Shown here: in pieces, positions 18,410-27,623 of the stretch
How positions within the stretch are numbered: position 1 is the stretch's first letter
Layout of the letters: the number at the start of each line of letters is the position of its first letter
Origin: Flagellimonas meishanensis
Lineage (GTDB): Bacteria; Bacteroidota; Bacteroidia; Flavobacteriales; Flavobacteriaceae
Assembly: GCF_019880545.1 (NCBI RefSeq)
Contig: NZ_JAINVW010000003.1
Span: 1,116,001-1,180,000 of the forward strand
Direction: 5' to 3'
Length of the DNA: 64,000 bases
The notes under the pieces: generated by a model
The model's input: only the letters and a program-made list of their open reading frames with translations
Databases searched by the model: none
Told to the model about the DNA's origin: nothing
Program-made: the position numbers and the translations under genes

Positions 18410-19603
18410 TCAACCCAATACTTCCTTAACCTTGTCCGCAGCCTCTTGAAACTGCACGGCAGAATGTACTGCCAAACCAGAATTATCTATGATTTCCTTT
18501 GCCAACTCGGCATTGGTCCCTTGAAGCCTCACAATTATGGGAACTTTTATGGCATCGCCCATGTTTTTGTAGGCATCCACAACACCCTGCGCCACCCGGT
18601 CGCAGCGAACGATACCACCAAAAATGTTGATCAGTATCGCCTTTACGTTAGGATCTTTTAAAATAATCCTGAAAGCCTCTTCTACCCTCTTGGCATCCGC
18701 GGTTCCCCCAACATCCAAAAAGTTGGCGGGCTCACCACCGGCCATTTTTATCAAATCCATGGTCGCCATGGCCAGGCCAGCGCCGTTTACCATGCAACCC
18801 ACGTTGCCATCCAGATCCACATAGTTCAAGCCAACCTCCCTGGCTTCTACCTCAATGGGGTTTTCTTCACGGAGGTCACGCATTTCGGCGTATGCTTTTC
18901 TTCGATACAGCGCATTGTCATCAATGGAAACCTTGGCATCAACCGCCATGATCTTATCATCCGATGTCTTCAAGACCGGGTTGATCTCAAAAAGACTGGC
19001 ATCACTTTGCTCGTAAGCTTTATATAGTGCTGAAACAAATTTTACCATCTCTTTGAAGGCTGATCCGGACAATCCTAGATTAAATGCTATTCTTCTGGCC
19101 TGAAACGGCAACAATCCCATCCCAGGGTCAATTTCCTCCGTAAAAATAAGATGTGGTGTCTTTTCGGCCACTTCTTCAATATCCATACCCCCCTCAGTGG
19201 AATACATCACCATGTTCCTACCCGTGGCCCTGTTCAAAAGAACGGACATATAAAATTCGTTGGTCTCGCCGTCGCCCGGATAGTAAACATCCTCCGCCAC
19301 CAAAACCTGGTGCACTTTTTTCCCTTCCGCAGAAGTTTGCGGGGTTATCAGGTTCATCCCGATGATGCTTCCCGCCAGTTCTTCAACTTCTTTCAAGTTT
19401 TTGGCCAATTTTACGCCACCGCCCTTTCCCCGGCCACCTGCATGTATCTGGGCTTTTATCACATGCCAACCTGTTCCGGTTTCCTGCGTTAGCTGTTTGG
19501 CAGCATCCACCGCTTCCTTGGCATTGCGGGCAACGATACCCCTTTGGATGCGCACACCAAAGCTGGCCAAAATTTCCTTTCCTTGATATTCGTGAAGATT
19601 CAT
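18410..19603 (-). CDS. sucC: Succinate-CoA ligase (ADP-forming) subunit beta
   Basis: The 397-residue beta subunit of succinyl-CoA synthetase, which couples succinyl-CoA cleavage to ATP formation in the TCA cycle. It starts with the invariant MNLHEYQGKEILASFGV. An ATP-grasp domain follows, with VIKAQIHAGGRGKGGGVKLA (residues 48-67) and the acidic metal-binding SLFEINPV segment. The C-terminal CoA-ligase domain contains NGAGLAMATMDLI, FLDVGGTA and NIFGGIVRCDRVAQG. sucD is not adjacent, which is common in flavobacteria. The gene has its own -7 box (19629-19636) and a downstream hairpin, so it is probably monocistronic. Confidence 0.97.
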   Translation of the reverse strand: MNLHEYQGKEILASFGVRIQRGIVARNAKEAVDAAKQLTQETGTGWHVIKAQIHAGGRGKGGGVKLAKNLKEVEELAGSIIGMNLITPQTSAEGKKVHQVLVAEDVYYPGDGETNEFYMSVLLNRATGRNMVMYSTEGGMDIEEVAEKTPHLIFTEEIDPGMGLLPFQARRIAFNLGLSGSAFKEMVKFVSALYKAYEQSDASLFEINPVLKTSDDKIMAVDAKVSIDDNALYRRKAYAEMRDLREENPIEVEAREVGLNYVDLDGNVGCMVNGAGLAMATMDLIKMAGGEPANFLDVGGTADAKRVEEAFRIILKDPNVKAILINIFGGIVRCDRVAQGVVDAYKNMGDAIKVPIIVRLQGTNAELAKEIIDNSGLAVHSAVQFQEAADKVKEVLG

Positions 19604-19628
19604 CTATTTGTTAACTTTTGTTTGCGGA

Positions 19629-19636
19629 CAAAAATA
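19629..19636 (-). promoter_or_regulatory. Putative -7 box of sucC (TATTTTTG on the minus strand)
   Basis: Forward CAAAAATA is TATTTTTG on the minus strand, a full match to TAnnTTTG, 26 bp upstream of the sucC ATG. A TTG stands 14 bp further upstream, shorter than the usual 17-23 bp, so the -33 element is uncertain. Confidence 0.45.
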
Positions 19637-19694
19637 GAAAACAGCATCGACAAAAGGAAGATGATCTATAAGAATTATCGGAGTGATGGCTTTG

Positions 19695-20333
19695 CTACCC
19701 TTTAAAATCCTTAAAATCCAAAGGGTCGAAGTTTTTAAAATGCCCGTTCAATTCTATAATGCCCTTGGTGCGATTGATTTCCTTCAAAACGCGGATGGTC
19801 ATTTTCAAATGCTCTTTTATGAACTTCAGGCGGTCCGTTTCCTTCGGAATCTGCAACAAATCGTACTCCTGTTCAAAGGAAAGTCCCATTTTATGGGCCA
19901 AGGAATAACTGTTGAACTGCTCCGGGTTAATTTTGGTGAAAGGGACATCCATTAAACCATAAAGTTTTTCGATATGGTCCAATACCTCCTTTCGCAATTC
20001 ATTATCGGCATCGTACTCCAAATCCAAAAGCAGCACCTCCCCGCCGGCATATAATTTATCTTCCATCTGCTGCTGAAAGGAAAGTATCCTAAATACTTGT
20101 CTTGCCACGCATACGACGTCCATGGAACCATTTTCGTAGGTGGTCACCACTTCCACAAGCTGAACCTCGGTGCCAAAGGAAATGGTATTGTTTATAAATA
20201 CTGGGATTCCAAAGGTAATGGCCTCCCTCCTGCAGTCGTGTATAAGCTGTTTGTAGCGCTCCTCAAAAATGTGCAGTGGCACCGTTTCTCCTGGAAAAAA
20301 AATGGTCTGCAATGGGAACAGGGGCAATTTCAT
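19695..20333 (-). CDS. LON peptidase substrate-binding domain-containing protein
   Basis: A 212-residue stand-alone Lon N-terminal (PUA-like) domain without AAA+ or protease parts. Family marks are LPLFPLQTIFFPGETVPLHIFEERYKQLI at the start, followed by GIPVF and a strand with EVVTTYENGSMDVVCVARQVFRIL. The second half is helical, with the conserved KMGLSFEQEYDLLQIP segment typical of this group. Such proteins are presumed to recognise unfolded or specific substrates; no enzymatic activity can be claimed. It is divergent from lysA, and sucC lies downstream after 91 bp. Confidence 0.82.
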   Translation of the reverse strand: MKLPLFPLQTIFFPGETVPLHIFEERYKQLIHDCRREAITFGIPVFINNTISFGTEVQLVEVVTTYENGSMDVVCVARQVFRILSFQQQMEDKLYAGGEVLLLDLEYDADNELRKEVLDHIEKLYGLMDVPFTKINPEQFNSYSLAHKMGLSFEQEYDLLQIPKETDRLKFIKEHLKMTIRVLKEINRTKGIIELNGHFKNFDPLDFKDFKG

Positions 20334-20402
20334 GGGCGCAATTTACCTTAAATGTACAATCCGAAAACCAAAAGAGCAAACATCCTCAAAACATCAAATC
20401 GT

Positions 20403-20410
20403 TATGTTTG
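20403..20410 (+). promoter_or_regulatory. Putative -7 box of lysA (TATGTTTG)
   Basis: TATGTTTG matches TAnnTTTG and lies 90 bp before the lysA ATG at 20500. No TTG is found at the right distance upstream. Confidence 0.3.
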
Positions 20411-20499
20411 CAACATTTTGTTATAAAAAGTTAATTTGAAAACTATTCTTGGTCAACCGACGAACAAGTTTTAGTTTTGTTTTAAAGCTATTAGGTAAA

Positions 20500-21738
20500 A
20501 TGGAATCCCAACATCTAGTGACCCTTGCGAAGCAATTTGGTGCTCCGCTCTACGTATATGATGCGGCCAAGATCGCTTCGCAATACCAACGATTGACCGA
20601 TGCCTTTGAAGGAGTGGGCAAGCTACGGCTGAACTATGCGGCCAAAGCCCTGTCCAATCTAAGCATTCTCCGATTCATGAACCATTTGGGCAGCGGTTTG
20701 GATACTGTGTCCATCCAAGAGGTGAAATTGGGGCTTATGGCCGGGTTTGAGCCAGAATCCATCATTTTTACTCCCAACGGGGTTTCTTTGGAAGAGATTG
20801 AAGAGGCATCGGCCCTTGGGATTCAGGTGAATATCGACAATCTTTCCATTTTGGAGCAATTTGGAAGCAAACATCCCGATGTTCCCGTTTGCATTCGCAT
20901 CAATCCGCACGTGATGGCCGGTGGCAACTCCAATATTTCCGTAGGGCACATCGATTCCAAGTTCGGAATCAGCATTCACCAAATTCCGCATTTGCTTCGC
21001 ATTGTGGAGCTGACGAACATGAACATTAACGGGATCCATATGCATACGGGAAGTGATATCCTTGATATTGATGTGTTCCTTTACGCCTCTGAAATTCTTT
21101 TCGAAACAGCTAAAAACTTCAAAGATCTGGACTTCATCGATTTTGGAAGTGGTTTTAAGGTTCCCTATCGGGAAGGAGATATCCAGACGAATGTTGAGGA
21201 ATTGGGCAAAAAACTCACAAAAAGGTTCAATGAGTTTTGTGCGGATTATGGCAAAGAGCTTACCCTCGCCTTTGAGCCTGGCAAGTTTTTGGTGAGTGAA
21301 GCAGGATATTTCTTGGCGAAAGTGAATGTGGTGAAACAGACCACTTCCACGGTTTTTGCCAGTGTGGACTCCGGTTTCAACCATCTAATCCGTCCGATGC
21401 TCTATGGATCCAACCACGAAATTGTTAACATATCCAATCCCGATGGCCGCGAAAGGTACTACTCCGTGGTGGGTTATATCTGCGAAACGGACACTTTTGG
21501 AAGCAATCGAAGAATCAATGAAATTGCGGAAGGGGATATATTATGTTTTAAAAATGCCGGAGCCTATTGTTATACCATGTCCAGCAACTACAACTCAAGA
21601 TACCGGCCTGCCGAGGTACTTTGGTTGAATGGCAGGGGACATCTGATAAGGGAGCGCGAAAATTTTGACGATATTCTCAAAAACCAGGTGGACGTAAAAC
21701 ATCTGTTCGAAACCTCACGGAAAGAAGTCTTAAAATAG
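20500..21738 (+). CDS. lysA: Diaminopimelate decarboxylase
   Basis: A PLP enzyme of 412 residues that decarboxylates meso-diaminopimelate to lysine. The ATG at 20500 is chosen because MESQHLVTLAKQFGAPLYVYD matches the usual N-terminus; an upstream TTG would add 17 unconserved residues. The PLP lysine is Lys49 in LNYAAKAL. The phosphate-binding glycine segment is FGSGFKVPY, and EPGKFLVSEAG and CETDTFG carry substrate and PLP contacts, the latter a variant of the common C-E-S-x-D. The DUF3995 gene begins 1 bp after the stop and is probably cotranscribed. Confidence 0.93.
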   Translation: MESQHLVTLAKQFGAPLYVYDAAKIASQYQRLTDAFEGVGKLRLNYAAKALSNLSILRFMNHLGSGLDTVSIQEVKLGLMAGFEPESIIFTPNGVSLEEIEEASALGIQVNIDNLSILEQFGSKHPDVPVCIRINPHVMAGGNSNISVGHIDSKFGISIHQIPHLLRIVELTNMNINGIHMHTGSDILDIDVFLYASEILFETAKNFKDLDFIDFGSGFKVPYREGDIQTNVEELGKKLTKRFNEFCADYGKELTLAFEPGKFLVSEAGYFLAKVNVVKQTTSTVFASVDSGFNHLIRPMLYGSNHEIVNISNPDGRERYYSVVGYICETDTFGSNRRINEIAEGDILCFKNAGAYCYTMSSNYNSRYRPAEVLWLNGRGHLIRERENFDDILKNQVDVKHLFETSRKEVLK

Positions 21739-21739
21739 T

Positions 21740-22153
21740 ATGGATGTACTGGCCACCATTATTTCCATCGTTCTAATTTTTCTGGCGGCCCTACATTTTT
21801 ACTGGTCCATTTTTGGGATCAAGGATCCCGAGGCCGTTCTTCCTAAAAGATCGGGGAACAATATCACTTTTTCTCCAGGAAAATTTGGTGCGGCCCTTGT
21901 GGGCGTTGCCCTTTTGTTTTTTGCCTTCATATTCATCAACAAAGTGCTAATGCTTCTAGACCATCCTTGGCTGAAATATATTTCCGTTGGAATTGGGATG
22001 ATTTTCATTGTAAGGGCTTTTGGGGATTTTAAGTACGTAGGCTTTTTCAAGACCGCCAAGAACAGTAAATTCTCCGCTCTGGACACACGATACTATTCGC
22101 CCCTATGCCTACTCTTGGGCATTCTCATTCTGGTTTTGGAGGTTTTTCGCTAG
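21740..22153 (+). CDS. DUF3995 domain-containing membrane protein
   Basis: A 137-residue inner-membrane protein with four hydrophobic spans (about residues 3-24, 48-71, 76-98 and 115-136). The ALHFYWSIFG segment in the first span and the central loop are the marks of DUF3995. Its function is not known. It starts 1 bp downstream of the lysA stop, so it is probably translated from the lysA transcript, although no functional link to lysine synthesis is evident. Confidence 0.75.
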   Translation: MDVLATIISIVLIFLAALHFYWSIFGIKDPEAVLPKRSGNNITFSPGKFGAALVGVALLFFAFIFINKVLMLLDHPWLKYISVGIGMIFIVRAFGDFKYVGFFKTAKNSKFSALDTRYYSPLCLLLGILILVLEVFR

Positions 22154-22222
22154 ATACTTTTTTGGCACAATTTTCGTTAGTTTTATATATATAGCACGAC
22201 GAAATCGTCAAAACCTTAAACT

Positions 22223-22738
22223 ATGCGCACAAAGGTTACCCAAATCGGTTTATTTTTTCTTTTTTTATTTGGATTCCAATCCCATGCACAAAACATTGAT
22301 TGGTTGACCTGGGAAGAAGCCGTTCAACTATCGCAGACGGATGCCAAGCCCAAAAAAATGTTCATCGATGTGTACACTGATTGGTGCGGATGGTGCAAAA
22401 AAATGGATAAGGACACTTTTCAAAATCCTGAGGTTTCAGCCTATATGAAAGACAACTTTTATATGGTAAAATTGGATGCAGAAGGAAAGGACCCCATTGA
22501 ATTTCAGGGGAAAACCTTTCAGTTTGTGCCATCTGGACGAAGGGGTTACCATGAATTTGCAGCGGCCCTATTGCAGGGTAAAATGAGCTATCCTACCGTG
22601 GTGTTCTTGGATGAGGATTTTAAGATGCTCTCCCCTGTACCTGGCTACCAGAAAGTGGAGCCTTTCTTGCAGATAGCGCGCTATTTTGGCGACAACATCT
22701 ACAAGGATAAGGATTGGCAGACGTATGCTGGGAAGTAA
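22223..22738 (+). CDS. Periplasmic thioredoxin-like protein (thioredoxin_7/DUF255 type)
   Basis: A 171-residue exported protein with a signal peptide (residues 1-22, ending SHAQ) and a thioredoxin fold. The active site is CGWC at 55-58 in DVYTDWCGWCKKMDKDTF, followed by the characteristic DNFYMVKLDAEG and, after the cis-proline region SYPTVVFLDEDF, the final strand and helix. It probably reduces or isomerises disulfides in the periplasm; the partner is unknown. It lies alone between lysA/DUF3995 and guaB, which converges on it with only 6 bp between stop codons. Confidence 0.82.
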   Translation: MRTKVTQIGLFFLFLFGFQSHAQNIDWLTWEEAVQLSQTDAKPKKMFIDVYTDWCGWCKKMDKDTFQNPEVSAYMKDNFYMVKLDAEGKDPIEFQGKTFQFVPSGRRGYHEFAAALLQGKMSYPTVVFLDEDFKMLSPVPGYQKVEPFLQIARYFGDNIYKDKDWQTYAGK

Positions 22739-22744
22739 ACTTTA

Positions 22745-24217
22745 TTACCTGCTATAATTCGGACTTTCCTTGGTGATGGTCACATTATGCGGGTGACTTT
22801 CATGGATTCCGCTGGAAGTGATCTTCACAAAACGACCTGTTTCCTTAAGTGTGGCAATGTCCTTGGCACCACAATACCCCATACCAGCTCGCAGTCCCCC
22901 AATAAATTGATGCATACTTTCGTATAGATCTCCTTTATAGGGTACACGGCCCACGATGCCCTCCGGGACCAATTTTTTGATATCATCTTCCACATCTTGG
23001 AAATAACGGTCCTTGCTGCCTTCCTTCATGGCTTCCACAGAGCCCATACCCCGATACGATTTAAACTTTCTGCCTTCATAAATGATCGTTTCCCCAGGGG
23101 ATTCCTTGGTACCCGCCAATAAAGAGCCCAACATAACGGTGTCCGCTCCAGCAGCAATGGCTTTTGGAATATCCCCGGTATAGCGGATTCCACCATCGGC
23201 AATAACAGGAACCCCTGAGCCTTTTATAGCCGCAGCTACCTCCAGTACCGCCGAAAATTGGGGAAATCCGACACCAGCGACCACACGCGTGGTGCAAATG
23301 GAACCAGGCCCAATTCCTACCTTAACAGCATCGGCACCAGCTTCAACCAGGTATTTGGCAGCTTCAGCGGTGGCAATGTTGCCAACGACCACCTCGAGTT
23401 CCGGAAAAGCCTTTTTCACCTCTTTTAAAATACCGACCACACCTTTGGTGTGTCCATGTGCCGTGTCTATTATGATAGCGTCCACACCAGCCTTTACCAA
23501 AGCACCGGCCCTATCCACGGCATCTGGGGTAACCCCAATGGCGGCAGCCACTCGTAATCGGCCATATTGATCCTTATTGGCAAAAGGTTTTTGCGTTAGC
23601 TTGGTAATGTCCCTAAAGGTGATCAAACCGACCAAGGTATTGTCCTTGTTCACCACGGGAAGCTTTTCAATTTTATTTTCCTGCAAAATCACCTCGGCCT
23701 GCTCCAGGGAAGTCCCTTCCCCCACGGTGACCAAATTTTCGGACGTCATAACCTCGGCAATAGGCCGCATGTCATTTTTTTCAAAACGCAGGTCACGGTT
23801 GGTAACAATTCCGATGAGTTTTTTGTTTTCGTCCACAATGGGAATGCCTCCTATACTGTATTCTTTCATGTGGGCCTTGGCATCCCGAACGGTAGATTTC
23901 AACGGTAAGGTAACGGGATCCATAATCATTCCACTTTCTGCCCGCTTTACTTTTCTAACCTTCAGCGCCTGCTGCTCAACGGTCATGTTCTTGTGCAATA
24001 CCCCGATACCCCCTTCGCGGGCCATGGCAATGGCCATTCTCGATTCGGTCACTGTATCCATGGCAGCGGACACAATGGGCACATTTATAGTGATATTCCT
24101 CGTGAATTTAGATTGGATATTGACTTCTCGTGGGAGTATTTCGGAATACGCTGGCACCAAGAGGACATCGTCGTAAGTAAGTCCTTCGCCAACAATTTTG
24201 TTTAGGTGGGCTTCCAT
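22745..24217 (-). CDS. guaB: IMP dehydrogenase
   Basis: The enzyme oxidises IMP to XMP with NAD+, the committed step of guanine nucleotide synthesis. The 490-residue length is standard. The catalytic (beta/alpha)8 barrel has DDVLLVP, the active-site loop [15 protein letters not shown] with Cys308 and the flap with GYCGAKDI. Two CBS domains are inserted at about residues 95-205 ([12 protein letters not shown] and [16 protein letters not shown]). It is transcribed divergently from the TonB receptor gene and has a full-match -7 box 24 bp upstream of the ATG. Confidence 0.97.
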   Translation of the reverse strand: MEAHLNKIVGEGLTYDDVLLVPAYSEILPREVNIQSKFTRNITINVPIVSAAMDTVTESRMAIAMAREGGIGVLHKNMTVEQQALKVRKVKRAESGMIMDPVTLPLKSTVRDAKAHMKEYSIGGIPIVDENKKLIGIVTNRDLRFEKNDMRPIAEVMTSENLVTVGEGTSLEQAEVILQENKIEKLPVVNKDNTLVGLITFRDITKLTQKPFANKDQYGRLRVAAAIGVTPDAVDRAGALVKAGVDAIIIDTAHGHTKGVVGILKEVKKAFPELEVVVGNIATAEAAKYLVEAGADAVKVGIGPGSICTTRVVAGVGFPQFSAVLEVAAAIKGSGVPVIADGGIRYTGDIPKAIAAGADTVMLGSLLAGTKESPGETIIYEGRKFKSYRGMGSVEAMKEGSKDRYFQDVEDDIKKLVPEGIVGRVPYKGDLYESMHQFIGGLRAGMGYCGAKDIATLKETGRFVKITSSGIHESHPHNVTITKESPNYSR

Positions 24218-24240
24218 TGCAATTACGGATTAATTGCGTG

Positions 24241-24248
24241 CAAATATA
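24241..24248 (-). promoter_or_regulatory. Putative -7 box of guaB (TATATTTG on the minus strand)
   Basis: Forward CAAATATA is TATATTTG on the minus strand, a full match to TAnnTTTG, located so that the transcript would have a leader of about 15-18 nt. The -33 element is not clear. Confidence 0.45.
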
Positions 24249-24387
24249 CCATATTTAATTCAATATAAAGGTGCCATCCTTCGGACGCTCGTTGCATGTA
24301 TGCTAATTCATCATTTTCGCAATTCACTGGTTATCATAAAGAAGGCAAATGATTACTATAATTTGTTTTTATTTATTCTAAATAAAC

Positions 24388-24418
24388 TTTGAATTTAAAA
24401 AGTGTCGGCGTATTTTTG
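24388..24418 (+). promoter_or_regulatory. Bacteroidota-type promoter of the TonB-dependent receptor gene
   Basis: TTTG at 24388-24391 and TATTTTTG at 24411-24418 are separated by exactly 19 bp, the best match to TTTG-N19-TAnnTTTG in the window. Transcription would start about 24426, giving a leader of about 33 nt. Confidence 0.65.
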
Positions 24419-24458
24419 CAGCTCACTAAATTATTTTAAACCAGTCTAAATAAAACAA

Positions 24459-26681
24459 ATGTTCCGTTCAAATTTTCTCCTATTTGTCCTATGTTGCACT
24501 TTGGTGACCGCCCAGCAAAACCAACCTGCCAACGATTCATCCCTCATCAAACTGGATGAGGTCGTGCTTTCCGCCAAGGTTATTTTTGGCAGCAAGTTTG
24601 TCGCCAAAAACAGAACCGGATCAGCCTATTATCTTTCCCCGGAAGAAATAAAAAAATTCAATTACACCGATGTAAACCGTACCCTACGCAGTGTGCCCGG
24701 CGTCAACGTTTATGAAGAAGACGGTTTTGGCCTTCGGCCCAACATCAGCCTGCGGGGCACCTCACCGGAACGCAGTGCAAAAATTACGCTGATGGAAGAT
24801 GGTGTGCTCATTGCACCCGCTCCTTACAGCGCTCCCTCGGCTTATTATTTTCCAACCATAGCCCGCATGCAAGCAGTGGAAATATTAAAGGGAAGCAGTC
24901 AGGTGCAATACGGGCCCTACACCACAGGGGGTGCCATCAATATGATTTCCACCGAGGTTCCAGACAAATTCGGCATCTTTCTGAACACAAGCTATGGAAG
25001 TTTCCAAAGTGGACGTATCCATGCCCAATTGGGAGACAGCCGCAAAAATTTTGGCTATTCCGTGGAATACCTCAATTACAATTCCAATGGTTTCAAGGAT
25101 TTGGACAACGGTGCCAATACCGGTTTCGACAAGAATGACTTGGTGGCCAAGTTCAGGGTAAACACCAACCCGGAAGCAAAAGTGGGCCAAGCTTTTGAAT
25201 TGAAGTTCCAATACTCGGATGAAAACTCCAACGAAACCTATTTGGGCCTCACCCAAGAGGATTTTGATGCCAGCCCTTTTAGAAGGTATGCCGGTTCGCA
25301 GGAAGATGAAATGGTGAACGATCACCTTCAGTTCATGGGAACCCACATACTCAATTTTACAGATAACTTTAGGATTACCACCACCGGATATTTCAACGAT
25401 TTTAGCCGAAACTGGTACAAGGTTGATTTTGTGACCATCAATGGCGAACGTGAGGGCATTGGCAGTATTTTTGGCAATCCCACCACTTTTGCCCCTTATA
25501 TCGATTTGGTAACCGGCGCTTCCAATAGCGGTGCCGATGATACCCTGAACGCCAGAAACAACAACCGCGATTATTATTCTACCGGTGTTCAGACCAAACT
25601 GGACTACCATTGGACCGGGGAAAACACATTCCATGATCTGGAGATGGGACTGCGCTATCATTTTGATGAAGAAGATCGTTTTCAATGGATTGATGACTAC
25701 GCCATGATTGACGGAAACATGCAGTTGGTAAACGCAGGAATCCCAGGAACCAATGCAAACCGAATCAGCGATGCAAGGGCATTTGCCACCTATGCCATGT
25801 ACAAGATCAAATACAAAGATCTAACCTTGACCCCTGGTCTGAGATACGAGAACATCACCTTAAGAAGAAAGGACTATGGCAACAACGATGTGGACCGAAC
25901 AGGCATCAACCTATCCGAAAGGGAAAACAAGGTGGACGTTTTCATACCTGGCATGGGTTTCAACTACAACTTTGATAAACTCTCTGTCTTTGGAGGCGTG
26001 CACAAAGGGTTTTCACCTCCAAGCAACCAGCCAGGCGAAAATCCCGAGGAAAGTGTCAACTATGAATTGGGAACCCGTTTCTCCTATGCGGGGATTTCAG
26101 GAGAGTTGGTTGGTTTCTATAACGACTTCAGCAACCTCTTGGGCAGCGACCTTGCTGCCACAGGCGGTACCGGTTCGTTGGATCAATTCAATGCCGGTGA
26201 GGTAAAGGTCCAGGGGATAGAATTATTGTTGAACTACAATTTTTTGGAGAATAATGAAAGTTTTCAAATGCCATTCACTTTTGGATACACTTTGACGGAC
26301 ACCGAATTCTTGAACAGTTTTGGCAGTGAAAATGACATCTGGGGAGAAGTAACCGCAGGGGATGAGCTTCCGTACATCTCCAAGCATCAGTTCAATGCAA
26401 TACTGTCCTTGGAGCATGAAAAGTTTGAGATAAACCTGAGCGGACGCTACAACGGCGAATTTAGAACCGAAGCGGGCAATGGTGCCATCCCAGAAAATGA
26501 AAAAGTGGCATCCAACTTCATTTTGGACCTCGGTGGCCGATACCGCCTTAATCCCCACATTGCCTTGACGGCCAATGCAATCAATCTTTTGGACGAAAGC
26601 TATGCCGTGGCGCGTGTTCCAGCTGGGTTACGGCCTGGGCATCCCTTTGGGATATTTGCCGGTCTGGAACTTAGATATTGA
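24459..26681 (+). CDS. TonB-dependent outer-membrane receptor (FecA-like)
   Basis: A 740-residue outer-membrane gated channel. A signal peptide (to about residue 19, VTAQ) is followed by a short N-terminal region, the plug domain (YYLSPEEIKKFNYTDVNRTLRSVPG, NISLRGTSPERSAKITLMEDG, VEILKGSSQVQYGPYTTGGAINM) and a 22-strand barrel that ends in an aromatic residue (FAGLELRY). The plug resembles the Fe(III)-dicitrate receptor FecA, so a ferric chelate is a plausible ligand. There is no carboxypeptidase-like extension and no SusD gene nearby, so it is not a polysaccharide locus. It is driven by the promoter at 24388 and ends in a hairpin at 26710. Confidence 0.9.
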   Translation: MFRSNFLLFVLCCTLVTAQQNQPANDSSLIKLDEVVLSAKVIFGSKFVAKNRTGSAYYLSPEEIKKFNYTDVNRTLRSVPGVNVYEEDGFGLRPNISLRGTSPERSAKITLMEDGVLIAPAPYSAPSAYYFPTIARMQAVEILKGSSQVQYGPYTTGGAINMISTEVPDKFGIFLNTSYGSFQSGRIHAQLGDSRKNFGYSVEYLNYNSNGFKDLDNGANTGFDKNDLVAKFRVNTNPEAKVGQAFELKFQYSDENSNETYLGLTQEDFDASPFRRYAGSQEDEMVNDHLQFMGTHILNFTDNFRITTTGYFNDFSRNWYKVDFVTINGEREGIGSIFGNPTTFAPYIDLVTGASNSGADDTLNARNNNRDYYSTGVQTKLDYHWTGENTFHDLEMGLRYHFDEEDRFQWIDDYAMIDGNMQLVNAGIPGTNANRISDARAFATYAMYKIKYKDLTLTPGLRYENITLRRKDYGNNDVDRTGINLSERENKVDVFIPGMGFNYNFDKLSVFGGVHKGFSPPSNQPGENPEESVNYELGTRFSYAGISGELVGFYNDFSNLLGSDLAATGGTGSLDQFNAGEVKVQGIELLLNYNFLENNESFQMPFTFGYTLTDTEFLNSFGSENDIWGEVTAGDELPYISKHQFNAILSLEHEKFEINLSGRYNGEFRTEAGNGAIPENEKVASNFILDLGGRYRLNPHIALTANAINLLDESYAVARVPAGLRPGHPFGIFAGLELRY

Positions 26682-26709
26682 TTTCAGTTTAGTTTGATTT
26701 TAAGTGCAG

Positions 26710-26735
26710 GGCATCCGGTTATCCGGGTGCCTTTT
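26710..26735 (+). terminator. Terminator after the TonB-dependent receptor gene
   Basis: GGCATCCGG (26710-26718) pairs with CCGGGTGCC (26723-26731), with one T/G wobble, around TTAT, and is followed by TTTT. It lies 29 bp past the stop codon. Confidence 0.65.
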
Positions 26736-26738
26736 ACA

Positions 26739-27602
26739 TTAATGGTACGCGGTGAACAATTCAGTTGCCTTATTGTAAGCAGCTTCAAAGACCATCCAGT
26801 TCACCCCGGTATCTGCCTTTTCTGTGGTAAAATAGGATAGCATCTTTTCCGTGGGCATGTTGCCCGTGAGCTCATCCTTGGCCATTGGGCAGCCACCAAA
26901 ACCCTGCACGGCACCGTCAAAACGTCTACATCCAGCTTTGTAGGCGGCATCTACCTTTTCGTGCCACTTGGTCGGGGTGGTATGCAAATGCGCCCCAAAT
27001 TCTATGTGTGGGTATTTTGGGATAAGTTGTGAAAATAAATAATCGATCACCTCGGGTGTGGAGCTTCCAATGGTATCCGAAAGTGAAAGAATAGTAGTGC
27101 CCATTGCCGCCAATTTTTCGGTCCACTCCCCTACGATATCCACATCCCAAGGGTCACCATACGGATTACCAAATCCCATTGAAACGTAGGTCACTACTTG
27201 TTTATCATGGGTATTGGCCACCTCCAGAATACCTTTTAGGGTATCCACGGATTGGGCAATGGTCTTATGGGTATTCCGCATTTGAAAGTTCTCCGAAATG
27301 GAAAAAGGAAAGCCCAGGTAATCAATCGCCCCGTATTGACAAGCATCTTCCGCCCCCCTAAGGTTTGCAACTATGGCCAGCAACTTGCTCCTGGTCCGGG
27401 AAAGATCAAGTCTTTCCAAAACCTCGGCCGTATCCTGCATTTGGGGAATGGCCTTGGGCGATACGAAACTTCCAAAATCGATGGTGTCAAAACCGCATCC
27501 CAGCAGGGCCTGTATATACCTAACCTTTTCCTCCGTTGGAATAAGGGTCTTTATGCCTTGCATGGCATCTCGGGGACATTCTATGATCTTGACTTTTGAC
27601 AT
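26739..27602 (-). CDS. Hydroxymethylglutaryl-CoA lyase family protein
   Basis: A 287-residue aldolase-type TIM barrel of the HMG-CoA lyase group, which splits HMG-CoA to acetyl-CoA and acetoacetate in leucine degradation. The ATG at 27602 is chosen because MSKVKIIECPRDAMQG is the natural N-terminus. The catalytic signature is GFGGCPMAKDELTGNMPTEKML with the conserved Cys, and the metal ligands are likely in FGAHLHT and the N-terminal CPRD. The usual RDG is RDA here. It is the last gene of the pyrD-lysE-lyase run, 21 bp after lysE. Other HMG-like aldolases share the fold, so the substrate is likely but not proved. Confidence 0.83.
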   Translation of the reverse strand: MSKVKIIECPRDAMQGIKTLIPTEEKVRYIQALLGCGFDTIDFGSFVSPKAIPQMQDTAEVLERLDLSRTRSKLLAIVANLRGAEDACQYGAIDYLGFPFSISENFQMRNTHKTIAQSVDTLKGILEVANTHDKQVVTYVSMGFGNPYGDPWDVDIVGEWTEKLAAMGTTILSLSDTIGSSTPEVIDYLFSQLIPKYPHIEFGAHLHTTPTKWHEKVDAAYKAGCRRFDGAVQGFGGCPMAKDELTGNMPTEKMLSYFTTEKADTGVNWMVFEAAYNKATELFTAYH

Positions 27603-27623
27603 GGGTGACCGTAAAATTACCAT

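Noticed and set aside
20659..21384. 241-codon open frame on the minus strand
   Set aside because: It lies wholly antisense to lysA, whose product is fully conserved; the antisense protein has no recognisable domain.
24885..25685. 266-codon open frame on the minus strand
   Set aside because: It is antisense to the TonB receptor plug and barrel, with low-complexity composition.
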